NCBI GenBank assembly: GCA_005880985.1
Contig: VBIQ01000015.1
Location: 1-64,000 of the forward strand
Source: Chloroflexota bacterium
GTDB lineage: Bacteria > Chloroflexota > Dormibacteria > Aeolococcales > Aeolococcaceae
Length of the DNA: 64,000 bases
Reading direction: 5' to 3'
Below, in pieces: positions 16,533 through 24,001 of the stretch. Both the position numbers and the translations under genes were made by a program. How positions within the stretch are numbered: the first letter of the stretch is position 1; every line of letters begins with the position of its first letter. The notes beneath the pieces were generated by a model. It ran no database searches and was not told where the DNA came from. It was given only the letters and a program-made list of their open reading frames with translations.

Positions 16533-17228
16533 TCAGCCGTGAACTCCCGCCGCCTCCGGCGGATAACACAGAGAGCGCCAGCGCCCGTGCTCGGCGACCA
16601 GGTGCACCGTGCGCGGGAGACGCAACGACTGCGTCCCCGAGCGGACGGTGTACTCCACCACCAGCTCGGCCACCTCCTCGTGGCAGCGGCCGCTGTCGGG
16701 ATCGGTCCAATCCCGGAGCAGGCGAACGCCGTGCACGGCCACGCCGCAGAGGTCGGCCGCACCCTCACCCTGGCCGGCGGCGAACGCCTGGGGCGTTCCC
16801 CAGCGGCGCTGGCAGTCGGGGGCGAGCAGTCCCCACGCCCGCTCGAAGCTACCCTCGCGCATCAGCTCGACGAAGAGCATCTCGCTGTGCGCCGGATCGG
16901 GACGAGGAGCCCGCCCAAGACGGGCGAGGCTGCGCTCCTGGGCAGCCAGCAGGGCGGCGACGCGACGGCCCACCGGGACCGGCCGGGCAGCCGGGATCGA
17001 CGCCTCCACCAGGGTCTCGGCGGCGGCGGCGCCGCGAGACCAGAACGTCCAGGATCCTGCATCGACCAGCAGCGGTCCCCGGCTCAGCGGCGCGTCGGGC
17101 TCCGGCTGACCGGCGGCGGCGGCCACGTCAAGCAGCGAGGGGGATGACGGCGACGCCGGAGAAGGCGGCGGTGGAGCGGAGACCAAGCCCATCGCGGACG
17201 TGGCCCGGGCCCACAGCCTGCTCAGCAC
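16533..17228 (-). CDS. Protein of unknown function (possible NTF2-like C-terminal domain)
   Basis: The 231-aa product has a Pro/Ser-rich N-terminal 50 residues that look disordered. The C-terminal half resembles ketosteroid-isomerase-like domains in length and pattern (SEMLFVELMREGSFERAWGLL, ending RWRSLCYPP). No catalytic residues can be named and the assignment is weak. GTG 17228 is chosen over 17276 because TATCCT lies 7 nt upstream. Confidence 0.5.
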   Translation of the reverse strand: MLSRLWARATSAMGLVSAPPPPSPASPSSPSLLDVAAAAGQPEPDAPLSRGPLLVDAGSWTFWSRGAAAAETLVEASIPAARPVPVGRRVAALLAAQERSLARLGRAPRPDPAHSEMLFVELMREGSFERAWGLLAPDCQRRWGTPQAFAAGQGEGAADLCGVAVHGVRLLRDWTDPDSGRCHEEVAELVVEYTVRSGTQSLRLPRTVHLVAEHGRWRSLCYPPEAAGVHG

Positions 17229-17284
17229 GACAGCAAGGATATCCCGCGCCGGCAGCCGTGGCTGTTCCGCGACCACGACGGCGG

Positions 17285-17659
17285 TCAGGGAAGGGTTTGC
17301 AGAAGCCGGTCCAGCTCGCGCCTGGAGACGTCGGGAGCGGCGAGCAGGTCCTCCAGCCGGTCGCGAAGAGAGACGAGATCCTCGACGGAGAGGTCGACGA
17401 GTCGCGTCTCGGCCAGCTGCATCCGCGCCAGCGCGTCGGTCACCGCCACGGCGCGGCGCGGCGGACGGACGGTGGCCTTCCTCGCCGCACTGTCCTTCCC
17501 CACGCTCCCTGTGGCCGGGTTCTTCCTGGCGGTGCGCTTCCGGGCAGCGGCGGGGTTGGTCGGAGTCGCGCCGGGCGACGGTGGAGGCGGTGGGCTGTGC
17601 GCCGCACCGGTGGGACCGAAGAGCTCGTCGGCACTGGGCAGCTCGATCCGCTTAGGCAC
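17285..17659 (-). CDS. Small disordered partner protein of an orphan ParA (McdB/ParB-like candidate)
   Basis: A 124-aa protein that starts at GTG 17659, inside the last codons of the ParA gene (8-nt overlap), so its translation is coupled to it. The N-terminus is a short conserved-looking stretch, PKRIELPSADELFG. The middle is Pro/Ala/Lys/Arg-rich and likely disordered. The last 45 residues form amphipathic helices (LVDLSVEDLVSLRDRLEDLL). It has no ParB, KH or HTH motif. Small, basic, disordered partners downstream of orphan ParAs are typical of cargo-positioning systems, but this match is by architecture only. Confidence 0.6.
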   Translation of the reverse strand: MPKRIELPSADELFGPTGAAHSPPPPPSPGATPTNPAAARKRTARKNPATGSVGKDSAARKATVRPPRRAVAVTDALARMQLAETRLVDLSVEDLVSLRDRLEDLLAAPDVSRRELDRLLQTLP

Positions 17660-18440
17660 GCGACTCCACCTCCTCCGCCAACCGGCGGTACGCCTCCGCC
17701 CCGGGCGAGCGGGCATCGTACTCGAGCAGGCTCAACCCGCCGGCGCTGGCCTCGGGGAAGCGGACCGAGCTGCGAACCACCGCCTCGAAGACCAGGTCGC
17801 CGAAACGCTCGCGCACGCGGGACAGCACCTCGTCACTGTGCAGAGCGCGGCCACGATGCATGGTCGGCAGGATGCCGATCACCCGCAGCGGTGGGTTGTG
17901 GGCATCGCGCACCCTGCTGATCGACTGGAACAGTGCCTGCATCCCGCGCAGGGCCAGGAACTCGAGTTGCAGCGGCACCAGCACCCCGTCCGACGCGGCG
18001 AGGGCATTGACGGTGAGCAGGCCGAGATTGGGTGGCGAGTCGACGAGCACGTAGTCGAATCTCCCGCCCACCTCCCGGAGCGCCGCTCGCAGCCGCAGCT
18101 GGCGGTCCTCCGCGCCGGCATGGGTCACCTCGAAGGCGGCGAGGGCCAGCGACCCGGGCAGGAGCCAGACGGTCTCGGGAAGCCGGGCTCGCACGGTGGT
18201 GCCGCACCGCGGCCTGGTGATCGCCTCCGCCGCCGGCGCGCTTCCCGCGAGGCACTCCGCCACCGTCACCGCGCCGTTGCCGACGGCGACACCGCACATC
18301 GTGGTCAGCGCCGCCTGGGGATCGAGGTCGACGAGGAGCACCTCACGTCCGCGCTCGGCCAGCGCGACTCCGAGGTTCTGCGCGGTCGTGCTCTTGCCGA
18401 CGCCTCCCTTCTGGTTGGCGATGGCGATCACGCTGGGCAC
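17652..18440 (-). CDS. Orphan ParA-family ATPase
   Basis: Deviant-Walker ATPase, 262 aa from GTG 18440. Walker A is KGGVGKST with the signature lysine, followed by LLVDLDPQAALT and the Walker B stretch YVLVDSPPNLGLLTVNA. It binds DNA as an ATP dimer and positions plasmids, chromosomes or protein cargo. There is no ParB next to it; the parAB pair is 19 kb away. TACACT (18452-18447) lies 6 nt before the start. It is divergent from the lipoprotein gene at 18542. The overlapping small gene downstream is its likely partner. Confidence 0.9.
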   Translation of the reverse strand: MPSVIAIANQKGGVGKSTTAQNLGVALAERGREVLLVDLDPQAALTTMCGVAVGNGAVTVAECLAGSAPAAEAITRPRCGTTVRARLPETVWLLPGSLALAAFEVTHAGAEDRQLRLRAALREVGGRFDYVLVDSPPNLGLLTVNALAASDGVLVPLQLEFLALRGMQALFQSISRVRDAHNPPLRVIGILPTMHRGRALHSDEVLSRVRERFGDLVFEAVVRSSVRFPEASAGGLSLLEYDARSPGAEAYRRLAEEVESRA

Positions 18441-18541
18441 GGCGGGAGTGTACGGAGCGGTGACCCGGCGGTGGCGGCGTCCGGCGGCGAACGCCCCGTA
18501 TGATGCCCACCCGCACGCACCACCCCGGCGAAGGAGCACCA

Positions 18542-19279
18542 ATGAGCGCTGGAACGCGAGCGGCCGCGGCGCTGGCGGGGGCAGCGACCCTGCTCGCCGC
18601 CTGCGGCTCGGGCGGCAATGGCGAGGCGGACAAGTCGGCCGGCGCCATTCTCAGCGATGTCTCGGCGGCCGTCCGGGGGGCCCACTCCTACCGGCTGATC
18701 TTCAGCGGCAAGGACTCCAGCGGCGACGTCAACTTCGAGATCGACGTCGCCAGCAAGAACAACGCCAAGGGCTCGCTCACCAGCCAGGGCGCGACCGCCG
18801 AGTTCGTCTACAGCGGATCCAAGTTCTACCTGCGAGGGCGCCAGTTCTTCGACAAGGTCGCAGGTGCGGCGGTGGGCCAGCGCATCGGTGATCACTGGGT
18901 GTCGCTGCCCTCCGCCAGCGCCGGCGTCACCCAGCTTCAGGAGTTCACCGACCCCGGCAAGCTCGCCGACTGTCTCGGCAGCGAGCACGGCACCCTCAGC
19001 AAGGGCGGCACCTCCTCGGTCAACGGCAAGGACGCCGTGGTGGTGGTCGACGCCGGCGACAAGCCGGGGACCAGCCCCGGCAAGCTCTACGTCGCCACCA
19101 GCGGAAGCCCCTACCCGCTCAAGCTCGAGCAGACAGGTCCCGCCAAGCCCGGCGGCTCCACCACCGCCTGCGGCGGCAACAGCACCACGACTCAGGGCAA
19201 CGGTGTCTTCGACGAGTACAACAGCTCGATCTCGGTCACCGCCCCCAAGGACGCCATCGACATCTCCACCCTCGGCTGA
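18542..19279 (+). CDS. LppX/LprG-like lipoprotein (LolA-type fold)
   Basis: A 245-aa exported protein with a signal peptide and lipobox LLAAC near residue 20. The mature part has alternating strands and one long helix (SAGAILSDVSAAVRGAHSYRL...), as in the LppX/LprAFG family that carries lipids across the mycobacterial envelope. Here the lipid cargo is unknown. ATG 18542 has the ribosome-binding site GAAGGAG 7 nt upstream, and a TATGAT hexamer at about 18498 gives a true leader. It converges with the Fe-S gene across a double hairpin. Confidence 0.75.
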   Translation: MSAGTRAAAALAGAATLLAACGSGGNGEADKSAGAILSDVSAAVRGAHSYRLIFSGKDSSGDVNFEIDVASKNNAKGSLTSQGATAEFVYSGSKFYLRGRQFFDKVAGAAVGQRIGDHWVSLPSASAGVTQLQEFTDPGKLADCLGSEHGTLSKGGTSSVNGKDAVVVVDAGDKPGTSPGKLYVATSGSPYPLKLEQTGPAKPGGSTTACGGNSTTTQGNGVFDEYNSSISVTAPKDAIDISTLG

Positions 19280-19318
19280 CCGTCTCAACGCGGCAACGTC
19301 GCTCCGGAAGGAGGGTGC

Positions 19319-19390
19319 GCTGCTGCGCGAAGCGGCGTGGCGCAGAGGGGAAGCTCCCCTCTCAGAGGGGGTACGTGCTGTGCCCCCTTC
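19319..19390 (-). repeat. Copy of a dispersed hairpin repeat (minus orientation)
   Basis: The reverse complement of 19319-19343 matches 23680-23704 at 22 of 25 positions. The adjoining part keeps the same order of elements as 23743-23792: a GGCACA-x-CACGT block, a GAGGGG...CCCC hairpin and a GCCAC-x-CCGC block. It is intergenic. No coding function is seen. Confidence 0.5.
19344..19388. terminator. Two adjacent hairpins between convergent genes
   Basis: AGAGGGG-AAGCT-CCCCTCT (19344-19362) is a perfect 7-bp stem. A second stem pairs AGGGGG with CCCCCT (19366-19388). They lie between the lipoprotein and the Fe-S gene, which face each other, so they could end both transcripts. No T-run follows. 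The sequence also matches the dispersed repeat at 23.7 kb (see findings). Confidence 0.5.
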
Positions 19391-19872
19391 TAACGTCGTC
19401 GCGCAGGTGGCACCGGAAGCACCGCCGGCGCCAGTTGGGGAGCCGGCGGCAGCACCCCGTCCGCCTCCAGCCGGGTGATCACCAGGTCGCGGATCTGGCC
19501 GAGTGGAACATTGGTCGGACAGACCGCCTGCGCCGCCGCCCAGTCGAGCGAGTCGAGGGCCAGGTCGCGCGTCGCCCAGACCTCGGGAAGGCTGCGGGTC
19601 AACTGGAGGGGCAACCGCTCGGCGGTCAGGTAGCCGGACCGGGTGGCGGCGAAGGTGCACAGCCCGCAGGCGATGCAGCGGCCGTGCCCGGCGAGAGCGG
19701 CGCGCTCCTCCGGGGTGAGCCGGCTGATGCGGTCGCGCCGGTAGAGCGCATCGAAGGCGGCCAGGCCGCCCCATCCACCGCGCCGGACGAGCCGGGACAT
19801 GGTGTGGCGCGAGTAGCCCACCGCCAGCCGGCCCAGAGCAGCCACGCGACGCAGCCGTGCCGCCGTGCTCAC
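19390..19872 (-). CDS. [4Fe-4S] iron-sulfur protein coupled to GlpA
   Basis: A 160-aa protein with one cluster motif, CIACGLCTF, plus a distal Cys-Pro (VCPTN), as in ferredoxin and HdrC/GlpC-like subunits. The N-terminal part is basic and amphipathic and may touch the membrane. GTG 19872 overlaps the glycerol-3-phosphate dehydrogenase stop as GTGA, so the two are coupled. It is probably the electron acceptor or membrane-link subunit of that dehydrogenase, a role like GlpC but with half the clusters. The upstream part of the ORF-track entry is shadow of glpA. Confidence 0.8.
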   Translation of the reverse strand: MSTAARLRRVAALGRLAVGYSRHTMSRLVRRGGWGGLAAFDALYRRDRISRLTPEERAALAGHGRCIACGLCTFAATRSGYLTAERLPLQLTRSLPEVWATRDLALDSLDWAAAQAVCPTNVPLGQIRDLVITRLEADGVLPPAPQLAPAVLPVPPARRR

Positions 19873-21494
19873 GGCGTCAACGCCCCCCGGGTCAGCTCCT
19901 CCTGGGCGGCGCTGACGCCACGCAACACCACCGGGCGGTCGCGCCAGCGGGCATCGAGAAACGCGCGCACCTCGTCCCCGACGCGGGCCGGCGACCAGCC
20001 GCGTTCCGCGCCCATCAGCTGCGCCGCCGCCCAGCAGCACCGCATTCCCTGGCAGGCGCCGCCGGTGCAGCGCACCCGCCGGTAGAGGTCCTCCAGCCGC
20101 TCGACGTGCTCGTGGCGGATGCTGTGGCGAAGCTCCGCCCGGGTGACCCCCTCGCATTCGCAGACGACGGTGCCGCGGTCGCCGGCCTCTGCCTCGCGGA
20201 GCAGCGCCCAGACACCGTCGCCATGGCGTCCGGCCAGGCGCTGAGCCAGGTGCAGCGGCACCGCCATCGAGTTTGCGACATCCTCGACGTCAACCGGCGA
20301 GCCGCCGCCGGGCAGCGGCCGGCGGTGGGTGGTGCAGGCGGGGAGACCGCGGCCGAGTCTCCGGACAACAGCATCGACGGCGTCCTCGGCCATCTTGCGG
20401 AACATCGACATCTTGCCGCCGGCAACGGTGACCAACCCTTGGGCCCCGTCGACGGCATGATCGAAGACCTCGTACTCGCGGGACAGGTCGTCCTCGTAAC
20501 GGCTCCAGCGGTGCAGTGTCGGGCGGACCGCCGCGGTGGCGTGGGCGATGCGGTGCTGACGGATGCTGGGGAGGACTCGCTCGGTCGCCTGGAGCAGGTA
20601 CTCGATCTCGTCCTCGGTGACGTCGAGGCGCTCGGGGTCGCCGTAGTGGTCGTCGTCGGTCGTGCCCAACAGCGTGGTGCCGGCGTGGGGAACCAGCAGA
20701 AGCCCCCTCCCGTCGATGGCCTCGATCGAGAGGGCGACGTTGGTGATGCGCCGGTCGTAGACGAGATGGATGCCCTTGGCCGGCCGCAGCTGCAGCTCGA
20801 CTCCGGCCATGGCGCAGACCTCGGCGGCCCAGGGACCGGCGGCGTTGCACACCACCGCGGCGCGGATCTCCTCCTCGACGCCGGTGAGCCGGGAACGCAC
20901 TCGAGCGCCGGTGACCGCTCCGCTGCCGTCGCGCAGCAGGCCGGCGACCTCGGTCCAGGTGCGCAGCTCGGCTCCGTTGGCTCGCGCGTCGAGGGCATTG
21001 AGCACGACCAGGCGCGCGGCATCGACTCCCCATTCGTCCATGGTCAGCGCGCCCACCAGCCCGCGCGGGTTGAGACCGGGCTCGAGGATCAGCGCTTCGT
21101 CCGCCGACAGGCGCACGTGGGGCCGCCCCGCTTTGTACGGCTGGAAGCGGTCGTAGGCCTCCAGCCCGACCTCCATGACCTCGATGCCGAGCTTGGCATC
21201 CGCATATACCGGCACCAGGAAGACCACCGGGAAGAGCAGATGGGGTGCGATGCGCTTGATGTAGCCGCTGTCGAGGCAGGAGATGCGGGTCGTCTCCCAG
21301 TCGTGCTCGAGATACCGGATCCCCCCATGGATCATCCCGCTGCTGCCCCAGGTGGTACCGGAGGCGAAATCGCGCTGCTCGACCAGGCAGACGCGCAACC
21401 CGCGCAGCGCCGCGTCGCGAGCGACCCCGGCACCGGTCACACCACCGCCGACGACGAGCAGGTCAAGAGCCTCGTCGCTGGTCGAGGTGATCAT
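19869..21494 (-). CDS. glpA: FAD-dependent glycerol-3-phosphate dehydrogenase with C-terminal BFD-like [2Fe-2S] domain (GlpA type)
   Basis: Oxidises sn-glycerol-3-phosphate to dihydroxyacetone phosphate and passes electrons onward. The N-terminal FAD motif is LLVVGGGVTGAGVARDAALRG. Substrate-side motifs are GTTWGSSGMIHGGIRYLE and TVAGGKMSMFRKMAEDAV. The C-terminal region has the BFD-like Cys set CECEG...RCTGGACQGMRCC, which marks the anaerobic GlpA rather than GlpD. It is 541 aa. ATG 21494 is divergent from the receiver gene. The Fe-S gene overlapping its end probably completes the enzyme. Confidence 0.92.
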   Translation of the reverse strand: MITSTSDEALDLLVVGGGVTGAGVARDAALRGLRVCLVEQRDFASGTTWGSSGMIHGGIRYLEHDWETTRISCLDSGYIKRIAPHLLFPVVFLVPVYADAKLGIEVMEVGLEAYDRFQPYKAGRPHVRLSADEALILEPGLNPRGLVGALTMDEWGVDAARLVVLNALDARANGAELRTWTEVAGLLRDGSGAVTGARVRSRLTGVEEEIRAAVVCNAAGPWAAEVCAMAGVELQLRPAKGIHLVYDRRITNVALSIEAIDGRGLLLVPHAGTTLLGTTDDDHYGDPERLDVTEDEIEYLLQATERVLPSIRQHRIAHATAAVRPTLHRWSRYEDDLSREYEVFDHAVDGAQGLVTVAGGKMSMFRKMAEDAVDAVVRRLGRGLPACTTHRRPLPGGGSPVDVEDVANSMAVPLHLAQRLAGRHGDGVWALLREAEAGDRGTVVCECEGVTRAELRHSIRHEHVERLEDLYRRVRCTGGACQGMRCCWAAAQLMGAERGWSPARVGDEVRAFLDARWRDRPVVLRGVSAAQEELTRGALTP

Positions 21495-21542
21495 CGGGGC
21501 CGCCCTTTTCCGCGAGGTGCGGCCTCGCTAGCATGTCGCGAC

Positions 21543-21926
21543 ATGGAAGGAGGCGCCGGCCGCCCCACCATCCTGCTCGCCGAGGACGAGACGGGGGTGG
21601 GCCGCGTGATCAGCGGCCACCTCGGCGACGAGGGCCTCGAGGTGAGATGGGTGCGGACCATCCGCGAGGCGCGCGTCGAGCTGCGCGAGCATCCCCCGGA
21701 CCTGCTGCTCCTGGACACCTCGCTGGAGACCGACGGGCTGGAGTTCTTCCAGGCGCTGCGCAGCCTGCCGGAACACCCGCGGGGTGGGGTGGTGGTGCTC
21801 GCCGACGAGCGCGACGTGCGCGCCAGGGAGCGGGCGTTGCAGCTCGGCGCCGCCGCGGTGGTGACCAAACCGCTCCGGGACCAGACGGTCCGCACCACCG
21901 TGCGCGAGCTGGTCGCCTGCCTGTAG
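21543..21926 (+). CDS. Stand-alone response-regulator receiver domain
   Basis: A 127-aa CheY-like protein: the acidic pocket AEDE near residue 14, the phospho-acceptor Asp in LLLLDTS (about 59) and the conserved Lys in VTKPL (about 109). There is no output domain and no adjacent histidine kinase. ATG 21543 follows TAGCAT by 8 nt. It may act by protein-protein contact or as a phosphorelay intermediate. Confidence 0.85.
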   Translation: MEGGAGRPTILLAEDETGVGRVISGHLGDEGLEVRWVRTIREARVELREHPPDLLLLDTSLETDGLEFFQALRSLPEHPRGGVVVLADERDVRARERALQLGAAAVVTKPLRDQTVRTTVRELVACL

Positions 21927-21957
21927 CCGCTGCCACCGCGCGGCGGGGCGCAGCCGT

Positions 21958-22515
21958 TCACGCCGCCAGGCGGAGTCCGGCGAGGGCGACGCTGGTGGCG
22001 GCCCAGAATGCCACCAGGCCACCGAGGTAGAGCGGCACCGACCCGCCTCTGCGGTGCCAGGCGGTGAGGCGCGCGCCGGTCATGGCGACGATCGCGGCGA
22101 CGTCGAGGAGCGCGAAGAGCAGGCTGCCCAGCAGGGGCCCGAGCTGCAGCCCGTCGCCGGCGGTGACCTGGTCGGCGAGCAGCGAGGTGAGTCCCAGTGC
22201 TGCGGTCATGGCGAGGATGGCGATCTGGGCCCGGCGCACCCAGGCATGCTGCCGCGTCAACAGGGTGCCGATGACGATGAGGGAGGCGGCGAGCGCGCCG
22301 CTGGAGAACGCCTGCAGCAGCTGAACCGGAAGCGACAGCGTCACCGTGCGCCCGTGCTCCTCGACACCGCCGCCGAACGCGGCCAGGGCGCCGAACAGCG
22401 CCAGCACCGCGAGCACCATGTCCCACACGTACACCAGCAGCAGGCTGGTGGGCCTCCGCTCTTCGGCGGCGTGCGCCGGACGGCTGGCGTCCGAACCCTG
22501 GGGACTGGGAACCAC
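21958..22515 (-). CDS. Integral membrane protein of unknown function
   Basis: A 185-aa protein with about four to five hydrophobic helices (YVWDMVLAVLALFGALAAF, then LLQAFSSGALAASLIVIG, and a final AFWAATSVALAGL) after a polar N-terminus. No family motif is seen. GTG 22515 lies 6 nt after TATGAT (22527-22522). It is divergent from the dehydrogenase gene at 22580 with compact facing promoters. Confidence 0.7.
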   Translation of the reverse strand: MVPSPQGSDASRPAHAAEERRPTSLLLVYVWDMVLAVLALFGALAAFGGGVEEHGRTVTLSLPVQLLQAFSSGALAASLIVIGTLLTRQHAWVRRAQIAILAMTAALGLTSLLADQVTAGDGLQLGPLLGSLLFALLDVAAIVAMTGARLTAWHRRGGSVPLYLGGLVAFWAATSVALAGLRLAA

Positions 22516-22579
22516 GCCGGGATCATAGGCAGTGCGACGGGCCGGCCCGGCGCGCCGGCCGCCTGGCTACGCTAGCGGC

Positions 22580-23665
22580 GTGCCAACCATCGCCGTGCTG
22601 GAGGGGGACCAGACCGGGCAGGAGCTGCTCGTTCAGGCTCTGCGGGTGCTCGATCCGGCGGTGATCGGGGCCGAGCTGAGCCTGGAGCGGTACGACCTGT
22701 CGCTGGGGAACCGGCGGGCCACCGCCAACCAGGTCGTGCTCGACGCCGCTGACGCGATGGTCCGATGCGGCTTCGGGCTCAAGGCGGCCACCGTCACCCC
22801 CGAGGCGAAGGGCGATGTCGGCAGTCCCAACGCGATCCTCCGCGAGCGGGTCGGTGGCCGCGTGATCGTCCGCACCGGGAGGCGCATCCCCGGTGTCGCC
22901 CCCATCGCCGGGGTGAGCGCCCCGATCAGCGTGGTGCGCATGGCGGTCGACGACGCCTACGGTGCGCGCGAGTGGCGCGAGGGCGAGGGCGAGGGCGGAG
23001 CCGAGGTCGCCTTCCGCACCGAGCGCATCTCGCGGTCCACCTGCCGTGCGGTCGCAGAGTTCGCCTTCACCCAGGCCGAACGCAGCCATGCGATGGTCTT
23101 CGGCGGTCCCAAGTACACCGTGTCACCGGTCTACGAGGGGATGTTCAAGGAGGAGATGGACGCCGCCGCGGCGCGTCACCCCGGCGTCGCCTACGAGCCG
23201 CAGCTGATCGACGCGACCTACGCCCTGCTGCTCACCCGCGGAGGCGAGGCGATGGTGATCCCCGCTCTCAACCGCGATGGCGACTGCCTTTCCGACTTCG
23301 TGCTGCAGCTCTTCGGCAGCATCGCCGGGGCGGAGTCGATCCTCATCGGTTTCGCCGATGACAGCTCCCATCCCGAGGTGGTGATGACCGAGGCGCCGCA
23401 CGGCACCGCCCCCTCGCTGCAGGGCAAGAACATCGCCAACCCGATGGCGATGATCCTCGCCGGCGCCTCGCTGCTCAGCTTCATCTCCGACCGCCGCTGC
23501 CGGACGGCGTCGCGAGCCATCTACGAGTCGGTGTTCGAGGCGGTCCGCGAGGGCGTGCGCACCGCCGACCTCAACGGCCACGCCTTCACCGACGAGTTCA
23601 CCGCCGCCATCATCGACCGGGTCCGCGGAAAGCTCGACGTCTGGGACTCCCTGGGGGTGGAATAG
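22580..23665 (+). CDS. Isocitrate/isopropylmalate-family dehydrogenase (probable isocitrate dehydrogenase)
   Basis: A 361-aa beta-decarboxylating dehydrogenase. The opening TIAVLEGDQTGQELL is the nucleotide-side strand. LNRDGDCLSDFVLQLFGSIAG matches the substrate/Mg2+ Asp segment (usually Y-G-D-x2-SD), and EAPHGTAPSLQGKNIANP is the cofactor loop. Isocitrate as substrate is favoured over 3-isopropylmalate because the EGDQTGQE opening recurs in isocitrate-annotated members, but this is not proved here. GTG 22580 follows TACGCT by 6 nt, so it is probably leaderless. A hairpin-rich repeat region follows. Confidence 0.85.
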   Translation: MPTIAVLEGDQTGQELLVQALRVLDPAVIGAELSLERYDLSLGNRRATANQVVLDAADAMVRCGFGLKAATVTPEAKGDVGSPNAILRERVGGRVIVRTGRRIPGVAPIAGVSAPISVVRMAVDDAYGAREWREGEGEGGAEVAFRTERISRSTCRAVAEFAFTQAERSHAMVFGGPKYTVSPVYEGMFKEEMDAAAARHPGVAYEPQLIDATYALLLTRGGEAMVIPALNRDGDCLSDFVLQLFGSIAGAESILIGFADDSSHPEVVMTEAPHGTAPSLQGKNIANPMAMILAGASLLSFISDRRCRTASRAIYESVFEAVREGVRTADLNGHAFTDEFTAAIIDRVRGKLDVWDSLGVE

Positions 23666-23988
23666 GGGCGCTTGCCACGGCGCCACTCCGCTTCGCGCGG
23701 CTGCTTTGGCGACAGTCTTGACGGCGCGCTACCGCGCGGCGGGAGGGCGGCACACCACGTGCCACCCACGGAGGGGGCTGCCGCCCCCTGCCACGGCGCG
23801 ACTCCGCGCCGGGCGCGGCTTTGCCGCGCTGAGCCGGCCCGCTAAGCCTCGGCGGCGCAGGGCGTGGGTGAGGCTGAAGGCCGAACCGGCGCGGAGTCGC
23901 GCCGTTGGGGAGGTGAGGCGTGCGGGCTCTGCTCGCGCGCCGAGGAGGGCGGGACTGCCCTCCTGTCGAAGCCGCGGCGCGGTGGGCA
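23666..23988. repeat. Hairpin-rich intergenic repeat cluster upstream of the cysteine desulfurase gene
   Basis: This 336-bp gene-free stretch is densely structured. Stems include GGGGGC-TGCC-GCCCCC (23773-23788), GCGCGGC-TTT-GCCGCGC (23813-23829) and AGGAGGGC-GGGACT-GCCCTCCT (23943-23964). A 20-bp inverted repeat has its arms at 23793-23812 and 23886-23905. Blocks resemble each other and the intergenic repeat at 19.3 kb. The long ORFs listed across it are GC-driven shadows. It ends at the -10 hexamer TACACT (23989) of the desulfurase gene. Confidence 0.6.
23793..23905. repeat. 20-bp perfect inverted repeat with a 73-bp spacer
   Basis: ACGGCGCGACTCCGCGCCGG (23793-23812) is the exact reverse complement of 23886-23905. 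The spacer contains the GCGCGGC-TTT-GCCGCGC hairpin. The transcript could form a long branched stem. The layout, two arms around a small hairpin with no ORF, is that of a miniature repeat unit. Confidence 0.6.
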
Positions 23989-24001
23989 TACACTTCTGGG
24001 C

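Noticed and set aside
23864-24001. N-terminal extension of the cysteine desulfurase in the ORF track
   Set aside because: It lies in the hairpin repeat region, precedes a good leaderless ATG and has no similarity to desulfurase N-termini.
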